A stretch of 64,000 nt of DNA from Sphingobacteriaceae bacterium (GTDB taxonomy: Bacteria > Bacteroidota > Bacteroidia > B-17B0 > Aurantibacillaceae): NCBI GenBank assembly GCA_016715905.1, contig JADJXI010000020.1:186001-250000 (forward strand), in the 5' to 3' direction. Shown one piece after another: positions 27,116 to 34,678 of this stretch (position 1 is its first letter; each line of letters begins with the position of its first letter). The notes beneath the pieces were generated by a model. It saw nothing but the letters and a program-made list of their open reading frames with translations, had not been told where the DNA came from and ran no database searches. Made by a program: the position numbers and the translations under genes.

Positions 27116-27244
27116 GCTAACGGGCTTGGGCTAAAAGCTGGTGGGCAATTAGAACTACTTTATTGTCAACCACCACAAAAGTAAATAAAAAGCACTAAAG
27201 TTTAATAACCTACAAACGCCCACTTGATTTTAGCCCATGTTACC
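27116..27244 (-). repeat. Imperfect palindromic element A (cassette boundary)
   Basis: Outer ends GCTAAC (27116-27121) and GTTACC (27239-27244). TGGGCTAAAA on the left arm pairs with TTTTAGCCCA on the right, and GTGGGC with GCCCAC, with about four unpaired bases (GGGC) on the left only. Architecture and left-arm sequence match element B. Confidence 0.7.
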
Positions 27245-27420
27245 AGTATGGGCGTTCGTTCAACTATTGAGGTCGGGTAGGGTCGTGGTCGGAAGTTTAA
27301 ATTTTTAGAGAGGGAAATTTTTATTTTTAATTTTTCGTATTTGAATAGGTGTGTCGGAAAAATGGTAAGCTTATCCCGATTTTTCTTCGGGATGTGCTTG
27401 ACATTGTGGGAGGTTAAAAC

Positions 27421-29493
27421 TCAAATTTTAAATCCAATAACCAAAACATCATCTGTCTGCTCTGTATTTTTTTTCCAATTAATAAACTTTTGATGTAATT
27501 CTTCTTGTTGCTCGGCAATGGATTTATTTTGTATAGAAAGCAATAATTCTTTTAATGGTCTATACATAAATTTTTTGCCTTTTTCTCCACCAAATTGGTC
27601 AGCATAACCGTCTGTGAAGATATAAACAGTATCGCCTTTTTGTAAGTCAATGTTGTGTGTTGTAAAAGGTTTCGGATTATCGTTTTGCCCAATGGGTTGT
27701 TTGTCACCTTTTATTTCAAACAAGTTATTTTCTCTAATGTACCATAATGGATTATTTGCTCCGGACCAAAGCAATTCATTGTTTTTTGTATTTAAACAAC
27801 ATATGGAAATATCCATGCCGTCTTTTACTTCTTCGTTGCTTTTTTCAAAAGTTTCCAATACTAATTCTCTGGTTTTGTCTAATATTTTTGCAGGTTCAGT
27901 TATGTCAAATTCTTTTACTGTTCGGTTAAGTGCATTACTGCAAACTACACTTACCATTGCTCCAGAAACTCCGTGTCCTGTACAGTCTGCTGCTGCGAAC
28001 AAAACAAGGTCACTCACATTTTCGAGCCAGTAAAAGTCGCCTGAAACAATGTCTTTTGGTTGGTATAAAATAAAACTTTGAGGCAAATATTTTTTCCAAT
28101 AACTATTAGGTGGAAGTATAGCTGTTTGCAATCGTTTGGCGTAGATTATACTGTCGGTTATTTCTTTATTTTTCTCTGCAATAATTATTTTTTGTTTTTT
28201 CGTTATACGAAAACGATTGTACAAAAACCCCGAGAATAATACTACTAAGAAAAAACCAAAAACAACTGTATAAATAATCATATTTTTTCTTTTGTTTTGC
28301 TCGGAGCTTATCGCAGCTTGCTTTTCTTTTTCTTTATTTAAAAGTTCTATTTCTTTTTCTTTTTTTTCGGTTTCGTATCTTGTTTCCATTTCAGCAACTG
28401 CTTTTGTGCTTTCTTGGGTAATTAATGAATCTTTATAATTCGAATAGAGTATATGGAAGTGAAGAGCTTGTTTGTAATTCTGTTTTTTTAAATAAACATC
28501 AGACAAAGTAAGTGCTGACGTAAGAAATAAATCTTTCGCATCAATTTTGTTAGCAATAATGAAAGCACTATCACTAAATAAAATAGCATTATTCAAATCG
28601 TTTAAATCAAAGTATGTTCTACCAATATTACTATACAACTGACCTAATAGGTATTCATCTTTCAATTGATGAGCAAAAGTTAAAGCCTCTTTAAATAAAA
28701 CAAGAGAAGTATCATAGTCTTTTTTTTCATAGTAAATATTACCTATATTACCAATGCTACTAATGATGCCTTTTATGTTATCCGATTTTTTTTCAAGAGA
28801 TAGAGTTTCTTTATGGTATATTAACGCCTTATCAATATCACCTTTTTCAGTTAAAACAAGAGCTAGATTATTAAAATTAATTATTAATCGTTTATAATTA
28901 TTTAAAGAGGTATTCATCTCAATGCACTTTTGAAAATAATATTCTGCTTTTTCATAATTATTTTGCCAAAAAAAGATTAGACCGATATTATTCCATATTT
29001 CAGTAGTAATAGATTTATCATTTAGTGATTCAGCAATATTTAGTGCCTTTAGGTAATAATCTAAAGCTATAGTATAATCCGCCCTCTCTTTGGCTATCAT
29101 TCCTAGGTTATTAAGAGTTTTTGCTATTCGTAAAGAGTCTTTAGTGTCTTTAAATAAAGATAACGCTCTTGAAAATTTTTTCTGGGATAATAAAAAATCT
29201 CCTTGTACATAATGGATTCTTCCTAATTCGAAAGAAGATTTAGCTATTCCATTTTTGTAAGCTATTTCTTCACTTAGCAATAATGCTTGTTTATAATATA
29301 TCATCGCATTTTCTATAGAATCTACCATACTTGCGTTTCCTAGCGACTGTAATACTTTTACTTTATTAGTGTCTGATATAGAGTTTATTAGTAATTCTTT
29401 TAAGGAGTCAATATTAATACGGTCTATTTTCTCTTGAGAAATAGCTGTTGTTGTAAAGTAAGATAAAAATATAATAAATAGAAAACTCTTCAT
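27421..29493 (-). CDS. TPR-SpoIIE (PP2C-type) phosphatase, membrane-bound
   Basis: 690 residues: signal peptide (to about residue 20), tetratricopeptide repeats (about 30-365), a coiled coil, one membrane helix (about 404-423), a second coiled coil and a cytoplasmic SpoIIE phosphatase domain (about 465-690). Phosphatase residues are intact: VSGDFYW, AADCTGHGVSGAMVS, GMDISIC, FTDGYADQFGG and QTDDVLVIGF. This is the classic Bacteroidota arrangement in which periplasmic TPRs control Ser/Thr dephosphorylation inside the cell, often acting on anti-sigma antagonists. Its start is divergent from the RiPP precursor gene with about 104 bp between them. The protein at 1873 is a shorter relative. Confidence 0.93.
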   Translation of the reverse strand: MKSFLFIIFLSYFTTTAISQEKIDRINIDSLKELLINSISDTNKVKVLQSLGNASMVDSIENAMIYYKQALLLSEEIAYKNGIAKSSFELGRIHYVQGDFLLSQKKFSRALSLFKDTKDSLRIAKTLNNLGMIAKERADYTIALDYYLKALNIAESLNDKSITTEIWNNIGLIFFWQNNYEKAEYYFQKCIEMNTSLNNYKRLIINFNNLALVLTEKGDIDKALIYHKETLSLEKKSDNIKGIISSIGNIGNIYYEKKDYDTSLVLFKEALTFAHQLKDEYLLGQLYSNIGRTYFDLNDLNNAILFSDSAFIIANKIDAKDLFLTSALTLSDVYLKKQNYKQALHFHILYSNYKDSLITQESTKAVAEMETRYETEKKEKEIELLNKEKEKQAAISSEQNKRKNMIIYTVVFGFFLVVLFSGFLYNRFRITKKQKIIIAEKNKEITDSIIYAKRLQTAILPPNSYWKKYLPQSFILYQPKDIVSGDFYWLENVSDLVLFAAADCTGHGVSGAMVSVVCSNALNRTVKEFDITEPAKILDKTRELVLETFEKSNEEVKDGMDISICCLNTKNNELLWSGANNPLWYIRENNLFEIKGDKQPIGQNDNPKPFTTHNIDLQKGDTVYIFTDGYADQFGGEKGKKFMYRPLKELLLSIQNKSIAEQQEELHQKFINWKKNTEQTDDVLVIGFKI

Positions 29494-29540
29494 GTTAGCT
29501 AGAAACTAAAATAAATAACTAGAAAAATGGATTTTAATGG

Positions 29541-29558
29541 CAAAAATAGCTATATTTG
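29541..29558. promoter_or_regulatory. Two back-to-back -7 elements between phosphatase and RiPP genes
   Basis: TATATTTG at 29551-29558 (plus) and TATTTTTG on the minus strand (29541-29548) both fit TAnnTTTG and lie 2 bases apart. They would start divergent transcripts for the precursor (29598) and the phosphatase (29493). Clear TTTG -33 elements are not obvious, so activation by a factor is possible. Confidence 0.45.
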
Positions 29559-29597
29559 TCGATGAAAACTAATTAGTTAACCTTAAAAAATACTATT

Positions 29598-29909
29598 ATG
29601 GCAAATTCAATTGACGTTTCGGTTCCAGAAACAATGATGAAAAAATTACAAAAATTCGCAAAAGAAGAATTAAGTAAAGATGAAGCAGGTGTTCTTAATG
29701 CTGTGTTTAATGTGTACAATTACGCTATGGAACACAGATGTACTGTTTTTAAAGACCACCCAGCTTTTATTAAAGAATTAAACAAGCTAGAAGAAGAGGT
29801 TGAAGCTTCGTTAGTAATTACCCCTACAATTACAACGATAACAATTACCACAACAATAGCAAGTCATCCAATTATTACTTGTTCGGCAGCAGCAAGAAAT
29901 TGTGAATAA
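29598..29909 (+). CDS. Putative class V-like lanthipeptide precursor peptide
   Basis: 103 residues. Residues 1-70 form a charged, helical leader (MANSIDVSVPETMMKKLQKF, ending KLEEEVEA) with one Cys at 48. Residues 71-103 are abruptly different: uncharged, nine Thr and three Ser with Ile/Val between them, then ITCSAAARNCE with Cys at 95 and 102. A helical leader with a Ser/Thr/Cys-rich core is what dehydrating RiPP enzymes act on, and kinase and HopA1-family genes follow. The precursor role is inferred from composition and context. The cleavage point (after EEEVEA or later) is a guess. Confidence 0.75.
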   Translation: MANSIDVSVPETMMKKLQKFAKEELSKDEAGVLNAVFNVYNYAMEHRCTVFKDHPAFIKELNKLEEEVEASLVITPTITTITITTTIASHPIITCSAAARNCE

Positions 29910-29926
29910 ATTGGTAAACTATTTTT

Positions 29927-29958
29927 CCAAAGGGGAAAACTAATGTTTTCCCCTTTGG
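29927..29958 (+). terminator. Hairpin between precursor and enzyme genes (attenuator)
   Basis: A perfect 14-bp stem (29927-29940 with 29945-29958, CCAAAGGGGAAAAC) with a TAAT loop, 17 bp after the precursor stop and 27 bp before the kinase start. It lacks a continuous T tract (CATTTTAT follows), so it may terminate only partly or protect the precursor message. Confidence 0.65.
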
Positions 29959-29985
29959 CATTTTATAACTGTAATATTTCTTCAA

Positions 29986-31041
29986 ATGTTATTAAATTCT
30001 TCTAATATTGTTGAATATCTTGAAAATGAAGGTTATAAAGATTGCAAAATAATTTTCATTAGGAATTTAAGAAATTTTTGTGCAAAAGTTAAAACGCACA
30101 AAGGAAATGTTATTGTTAAGCAAAGTGGCAATAATAACGACACTTTTGTTGATGCCACAATATTATCCGAATTGCAATTTTATGATACTCTAAAACAAAA
30201 AGAGGTTTTAAAAATTCAGCAATTAGCCCCACAACCCTTAAATATAGATATAGAAAATCAAATAATTGTTTTAGAATATCTAGATAAATATAAAAACTTT
30301 AATACAATCATTGAGAGTAATGATTATAATTCTTCATATGAATTTGGTGTACAAATTGGAAAATTGCATACTATTTCGATAGAATCTTGTTTAGATTCAT
30401 TCAAAAAAACAAGGACAGAGGGTTATTTTAGAGTATTTGATTATGTAACCCCAGAAGCGTATAATGCTGGAGGACCATTATTTGGAAAATGTATTGAGTT
30501 GATGCAGAAGTATCCTGATTTGAATGAAGGTATTAAAAAACTATCGAATGAATTTTTGTGGGAAAATCTTATTCATGGTGATTTAAAAAAAGATAATATC
30601 GTTTTTAATAATTTGAGCGAAAACCAAAAGGTAAAAGTTTTTGATTGGGAGTTAATTTCTATAGGAGATAAGTATTTAGATATTGGCTATGCTGTTAGTA
30701 ATTATCTATTATGGTGGATTGAGAATATGAAATTTTCAGATTCTTGTAGTGAAGAAAACGATAATAAAATGATAGAAGCACAGGAACATATTTTTAACTT
30801 TATTAAGGGATATTTATTTTCAATTGAGGCTACAAAATTAGATTTTATTAAGTTAACGAAATTCTGTTCTATTGCCTTACTTAATATTTTCTATAGTAAG
30901 TCAATGTTTAAATATGAGTATTCTAAGCAGGATATAATGTTGTTAGAAGTAGCAAGAAAAATGCTTGTAACACCTCACGAGATTTACACAAAATTGTTTA
31001 TGAAGCCGATAATGATAGGATATGAAAAAAAATATTTTTAA
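29986..31041 (+). CDS. APH-like kinase, candidate lanthipeptide Ser/Thr kinase
   Basis: 351 residues with the aminoglycoside phosphotransferase/choline kinase fold. Visible are an N-lobe with VIVKQSG (the ATP-anchoring Lys), the catalytic loop LIHGDLKKDNIVF with its Asp and Asn, and the metal-binding Asp in VFDWELISIGDKYLDIGY. In class V lanthipeptide systems such as lexapeptide, a stand-alone APH-like kinase phosphorylates core Ser/Thr. It follows the precursor gene and overlaps the HopA1 gene by 20 bp, so co-translation is likely. An unrelated small-molecule kinase is the alternative, but the context argues against it. Confidence 0.85.
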   Translation: MLLNSSNIVEYLENEGYKDCKIIFIRNLRNFCAKVKTHKGNVIVKQSGNNNDTFVDATILSELQFYDTLKQKEVLKIQQLAPQPLNIDIENQIIVLEYLDKYKNFNTIIESNDYNSSYEFGVQIGKLHTISIESCLDSFKKTRTEGYFRVFDYVTPEAYNAGGPLFGKCIELMQKYPDLNEGIKKLSNEFLWENLIHGDLKKDNIVFNNLSENQKVKVFDWELISIGDKYLDIGYAVSNYLLWWIENMKFSDSCSEENDNKMIEAQEHIFNFIKGYLFSIEATKLDFIKLTKFCSIALLNIFYSKSMFKYEYSKQDIMLLEVARKMLVTPHEIYTKLFMKPIMIGYEKKYF

Positions 31042-32023
31042 AGAAATAGAAAGTGGTTTTGTTTTCGATAATACCAAAGGACTACTTAATTCTAGTAATG
31101 AAATTATTGCTGAATTATCTGATATTAATGACTCTAAAAGGGCTATAATTAAGTTAACACACTATTACTATAAAAAATATTATTCAAAATCGCAGACATT
31201 AAATAAAGCGGATGATTTTCAAGAAATTAGCATTGAAACAGATAAGGAGTTTATAAATAGATTAATCAAAATTTTTCCGAATAAAAAGATTATTAGTAGT
31301 GGATGGCGAGTTGTTAGTATTGTGTCAAAAGATATTTTAAGAGTAGAAAAAAATGGAATAACATTAACGGTAAATACACATTTACATTTCCCAAAAGACT
31401 TAAAAATCACTAAAATTCATGTCAATGACATAATTTCAATTTTGTTTTCATGCCATTTTCCTAATATTTCCAATGGATTTTATGTGTTTAAAAGTGAAAT
31501 AGGTGAAATTGATAAAACAAGAGGAATAGGAAGGTTTTATTTCAATGCTAATTATAATTATGTCGTTGATTTTACCGAAGAAATACTTAGTAACCTATAT
31601 AACAATAATATTATTTTTGATTTTAAAGTATTCAAAAATATCCGGAATGAATATAGAATTGATAGTGCTGTATTATATTTTTCACTTGAAGATTTTGAAA
31701 TTATTAGAAAGATAATATCACTACTATCTAACAATGAATTATATTTTAATAAAGAAGTTTCAATGTTCCATCACTTTGTTTCAAATGGAGTTGGTTTTGC
31801 TGAAGAACCAACTATGAAAAAGGAGAATGAGAGTTATGGACTAAATAGATGTAGGATTCTTTCTGAAATTACATTTAATTCATTAGATGATATAAAAAAA
31901 AATGGAAAAATACCTTGGCATAAATTTGATGAACAGTTTAAATATTATCAATTGGATTTTAATAATATATTTTTAAACCCACAAAGTAGAATGAAGAAAC
32001 TATTGAACTTACAAAACAATTAA
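31022..32023 (+). CDS. HopA1-family protein, candidate phospho-Ser/Thr lyase
   Basis: 333 residues. The C-terminal two thirds match the HopA1 family: RIDSAVLYFSLEDFEII, then KEVSMFHHFVSNGVGFAEEP and ESYGLNRCRILSEIT, the conserved GVGxAExP...SxGxxRC block. HopA1 was named from a Pseudomonas type III effector. In class V lanthipeptide clusters the same family (LxmY) is thought to eliminate phosphate from phospho-Ser/Thr to give dehydroamino acids. The start ATG lies inside the kinase gene (20-bp overlap). No type III secretion genes are nearby, so an effector role is unlikely. Confidence 0.82.
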   Translation: MKKNIFKEIESGFVFDNTKGLLNSSNEIIAELSDINDSKRAIIKLTHYYYKKYYSKSQTLNKADDFQEISIETDKEFINRLIKIFPNKKIISSGWRVVSIVSKDILRVEKNGITLTVNTHLHFPKDLKITKIHVNDIISILFSCHFPNISNGFYVFKSEIGEIDKTRGIGRFYFNANYNYVVDFTEEILSNLYNNNIIFDFKVFKNIRNEYRIDSAVLYFSLEDFEIIRKIISLLSNNELYFNKEVSMFHHFVSNGVGFAEEPTMKKENESYGLNRCRILSEITFNSLDDIKKNGKIPWHKFDEQFKYYQLDFNNIFLNPQSRMKKLLNLQNN

Positions 32024-32034
32024 AAACAAAAAAT

Positions 32035-32244
32035 ATGAAAACAATTTTTAGAATAGCGTTATTGTTAACCGTAATTGGAGCAATAAATTCAGCAATTTAT
32101 GGTCTTTCGGGGACAGATTTTTTTTTAATAATTACAGGAATTGATAGAACAATAGGAGGAGATTTTCTAAGAATATTGATTGGATTATCTGCTATTGTTA
32201 CATTAATTTTTGGTTTAAAACTAAATTGGAAAGAAAAAAAGTGA
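32035..32244 (+). CDS. DUF378 small membrane protein
   Basis: 69 residues with two membrane helices. MKTIFRIALLLTVIGAINSA and the following GLSGTDFF and GLSAIVTLIFGLKL segments fit the DUF378 pattern (a helix ending IGAIN, a GL-x-G-x-D-F loop, then a GL-SA-helix). It starts 11 bp after the HopA1 gene and is probably in the same transcript. A role in self-protection or export of the peptide is possible but nothing shows it. Confidence 0.7.
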   Translation: MKTIFRIALLLTVIGAINSAIYGLSGTDFFLIITGIDRTIGGDFLRILIGLSAIVTLIFGLKLNWKEKK

Positions 32245-32316
32245 ATTATGTTGTTAACTAATTACACTTTTAAATAAGTATAGTAATTTGTCCACGAAGT
32301 ACCTGTGGATAGGTGG

Positions 32317-32476
32317 AATTTTTTGGCACGTGTTTTTGTTTTGCGGGAGGGGTTTAGCTCTTTTGCTGTTGGTGGCTTCGCCAATTTTTTATTATGCGTA
32401 ATTTTTCTACGCATAATAAAAAATAAACAGCAAATGTGCTAAACGAAGCGGAGGACAAAAACCGTGACAAAAAATT
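32317..32476 (+). repeat. Palindromic element D with nested perfect hairpin
   Basis: A 160-base imperfect palindrome. AATTTTTTGGCACG at the left pairs with CGTGACAAAAAATT at the right, then GTTTTTGT with ACAAAAAC, GTTTAGC with GCTAAAC and TTTGCTGTT with AACAGCAAA. At the centre is a perfect 17-bp hairpin (32384-32400 with 32408-32424) with a 7-base loop. Part of the right arm (AACAGCAAAT... AAGCGG) is also in element C. Confidence 0.75.
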
Positions 32477-32897
32477 GTGCGATGGAATTTCTTTTTTCCT
32501 TTTTTAAAAGTGCGGTAGGTAAAAATTTAAACTTCGAAGCGGTCGCCTGTAGTGTTGGTAAAAAAAGTCAATTGAGTAGTTTATTGGAAATGAAAACTTA
32601 TTTATCAGCAGAAAAGTTGTCTATGGAAAACGGTTTTACGCCTTACTGGTAACTTCCCTATACCCGCAATAAGCCATTTGCAAATGCGTATAATTAATTA
32701 CAAATGTTTAATTAAGGATATTATTCTAAATTAAGTAATTTTTTAATGTAAAACTATAGCCGTATAAAAATAGCCAAATAATTTTTCGATGTTTTTTTGG
32801 GGTACACGCCTGCCTTATTTGTTAAGGCGGGTAACTATTTTACTTGTTATAACGGGTACTATGTGGGAAATATTTTGGAGGGTGCTTGGAGCCGGGC

Positions 32898-32962
32898 TTC
32901 TCCGCCGCGGCGGATCGCTCTGTGCAATGGCTCAGCTTGCCTACCGGCAGGCTGGTGTGACA
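32898..32962 (+). repeat. GC-rich intergenic repeat, copy 1
   Basis: Begins TTCTCCGCCGCGGCGG (with a 12-base perfect palindrome at 32902-32913), then GCCTACCGGCAGGC (32939-32952) and ends TGACA. It is much richer in GC than flanking DNA. Copy 2 lies 225 bp downstream. Confidence 0.6.
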
Positions 32963-33186
32963 TAGGTAAAAACCAAAAACAAACAACTCTCCAACCAAAA
33001 ACTCTTTTATGCTCTTTTATTTCTTTTATGGTTTAAAGTGAAACTATTTAATTTCCGAAAGTAAAATCCGTATAAATAAAAATTATTTTAATAATTTTCC
33101 TATGTGAATCTAATCTTACTATTCAACTCGAATAAAAACTATGAAACTATGTGGTTAAAAAAATATTTTTGTTTTGGGAATCACAG

Positions 33187-33230
33187 TTCTCCACCGCGGC
33201 GTAGGGCTCATCCTGCCGGTAGGTTTGACA
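33187..33230 (+). repeat. GC-rich intergenic repeat, copy 2
   Basis: TTCTCCACCGCGGCG followed by CCTGCCGGTAGG (33212-33223) and TGACA, in the same order as copy 1 but with a shorter middle. Its CCTGCCGGTAGG is the reverse complement of CCTACCGGCAGG in copy 1. Confidence 0.55.
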
Positions 33231-33236
33231 ATTAAT

Positions 33237-34013
33237 TTAATTCCGGTAAATGCCGCCTAACTTAAAAAAGGCTAAAATAGCATTAATCACCTTTAAAGGT
33301 GGACGCAAAACTTTTTTTAATATTTTCATTCCACTACTTTCAGGAAATGGAGTTTCTTCAAAGGATTGTACACCGGTTGCTTCTTCTACAGGCGCTTCGC
33401 GTTTGTATTTTTCAATAACCAACATGCTGTCGTAATAATGCAGAGAGTTAGCGCTTTTTGTAAAGGCATTTACTTTTAAAGAACTTTGTTGGCTGTGCCA
33501 GGCATTGATATAATCTATAAAATTTTTACTGTATTCAATAAAACTTCCGTTTCGTTTGTGTCCCCCGCCATAACCGGGCCAATAGGAAGTATGCAAATCT
33601 TCACACAAATAAACTCCATCTTCCTTAACCTTATCAAACAATTCTTCAAAACTTACAATTTGCTGTTTCATGGTATGGCCACCGTCGTCAATCAAAATAT
33701 CTACATCCGGAATTTGAGCTTTCACCTTTCTTAAAAATTCACGGTCGCTTTGTGAACCAATAAAAATTTGAATATTTTCTTCTTCTAAAGTTTTGCATTT
33801 AGGTTCAATATCTATTCCGTAAATTTTGGCCTTGGGACCAAAGTAATTTTTCCACATTTGTAAACTACCACCTTGAAAAACACCAATTTCTAAAATCACC
33901 ACTTCTTTATTCCGGTATTTTGCAAAATGCCTTTCATAAACATCAAAATAATGTTTCCACTTGCGTAATAATCTTTTATTGTTGTTTCGAAAATATTTTT
34001 CTAAATCATTCAT
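33237..34013 (-). CDS. Class I SAM-dependent methyltransferase
   Basis: 258 residues. The Rossmann motif VVILEIGVFQGGSLQMWKNY binds S-adenosylmethionine; YGIDIEP supplies the acidic residue after the second strand, and VDILIDDGGHTMKQQ is the later motif typical of the Methyltransf_24/macrocin O-methyltransferase-like group. The substrate is unknown, but sugar or lipid decoration fits the glycosyltransferase in the same unit. It is the last of five minus-strand genes from 39191, starting 9 bp after the stop of the exported protein. Confidence 0.85.
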   Translation of the reverse strand: MNDLEKYFRNNNKRLLRKWKHYFDVYERHFAKYRNKEVVILEIGVFQGGSLQMWKNYFGPKAKIYGIDIEPKCKTLEEENIQIFIGSQSDREFLRKVKAQIPDVDILIDDGGHTMKQQIVSFEELFDKVKEDGVYLCEDLHTSYWPGYGGGHKRNGSFIEYSKNFIDYINAWHSQQSSLKVNAFTKSANSLHYYDSMLVIEKYKREAPVEEATGVQSFEETPFPESSGMKILKKVLRPPLKVINAILAFFKLGGIYRN

Positions 34014-34022
34014 GCTTTAAAA

Positions 34023-34676
34023 TTAATGTTTATCGGCTATTTTTATAGAAGTAATGGGATGAATTTCCCAGGCTGTTCCTCGCCAGTTTTTTGGATTACC
34101 CGGTTTTGTATTTTCCGCCATGTTATCATGTTCTTCGTCAAACAACATCCAACCTTCTACTTCTATCCATCGGCCTAAATATTTTGCGCGCAGCATTTTT
34201 GTACTCCAATCAATTCCTTTTGCGGCCATAATTTTTCTGATTCTGGGGGTTACTTCAATAACCATCACTTCTTTTTTATCATAGCTGTTTGGATTTAAAA
34301 CTAAATCAATGTGAGTATCCCTTAAATTTTTGTCTTTGGTTTTACAATTACAAGTTTCTATGCCACCCACTTTCACGTCTTTTACATAGCCTGTTATTTT
34401 TGCCGCTGAATGAGTGCTCCATCGTTTACTATCTTCGCCTTTGGCTAACACAGCTTTTAAACTAATGTTTGCATCAAAATTTTCGGCATTCGGAAATTGG
34501 GTACGGTTTTTTAAAAGATTGAGTGCTTGTAAATGTTTGGACTTAGCATTTCCTTCAAGTGGACAAGAATCTAAATGGTTTACAGTCGGTTTATTATGGG
34601 GGGCCGGATTTTGCGCACACGCCGATTGCAGAAAAAATATTAAGGTATAAAGGAAACCGGTTAAAATAAAGCGCAT
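34023..34676 (-). CDS. Exported protein of unknown function
   Basis: 217 residues with a signal peptide ending SACAQ (about residue 22), possibly a lipoprotein since a Cys falls at the cleavage region. The mature part has a CNCKTKDKNLRDTHIDLVLNP segment, a VIEVTPRIRKIM segment and a GRWIEVEGWMLFDEEHDN segment, ending GTAWEIHPITSI. This looks like an OB-type beta barrel, and the pattern recalls nuclease-like or nucleic-acid-binding exported proteins, but I cannot assign a family. Starts 2 bp after the patatin gene. Confidence 0.75.
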   Translation of the reverse strand: MRFILTGFLYTLIFFLQSACAQNPAPHNKPTVNHLDSCPLEGNAKSKHLQALNLLKNRTQFPNAENFDANISLKAVLAKGEDSKRWSTHSAAKITGYVKDVKVGGIETCNCKTKDKNLRDTHIDLVLNPNSYDKKEVMVIEVTPRIRKIMAAKGIDWSTKMLRAKYLGRWIEVEGWMLFDEEHDNMAENTKPGNPKNWRGTAWEIHPITSIKIADKH

Positions 34677-34678
34677 AA

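Larger units (their letters stand above)
32477..33236. other. Non-coding region with GC-rich repeats
   Basis: About 760 bases with no convincing gene; the open frames at 32464-32652 and 32797-33036 start with GTG and resemble nothing. The segment holds a short hairpin (GCCTTATTTGTTAAGGC, 32812-32828) and two copies of a GC-rich repeat described separately. Confidence 0.55.

Noticed and set aside
24590..27260. A bona fide integron
   Set aside because: No integrase gene or attI is visible, and the palindrome ends do not strictly fit the RYYYAAC/GTTRRRY consensus; kept only as cassette-like.
29986..31041. Aminoglycoside resistance kinase
   Set aside because: The fold is shared, but the gene overlaps a HopA1-family gene and follows a precursor-like peptide, which fits lanthipeptide biosynthesis better.
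31022..32023. Type III secretion effector
   Set aside because: The HopA1 name comes from an effector, but no type III secretion genes are present and the context is a kinase plus precursor peptide.
32464..33036. Two GTG-initiated frames (32464-32652, 32797-33036)
   Set aside because: They start inside or beside repeats, lack signals or motifs, and one crosses the GC-rich repeat.
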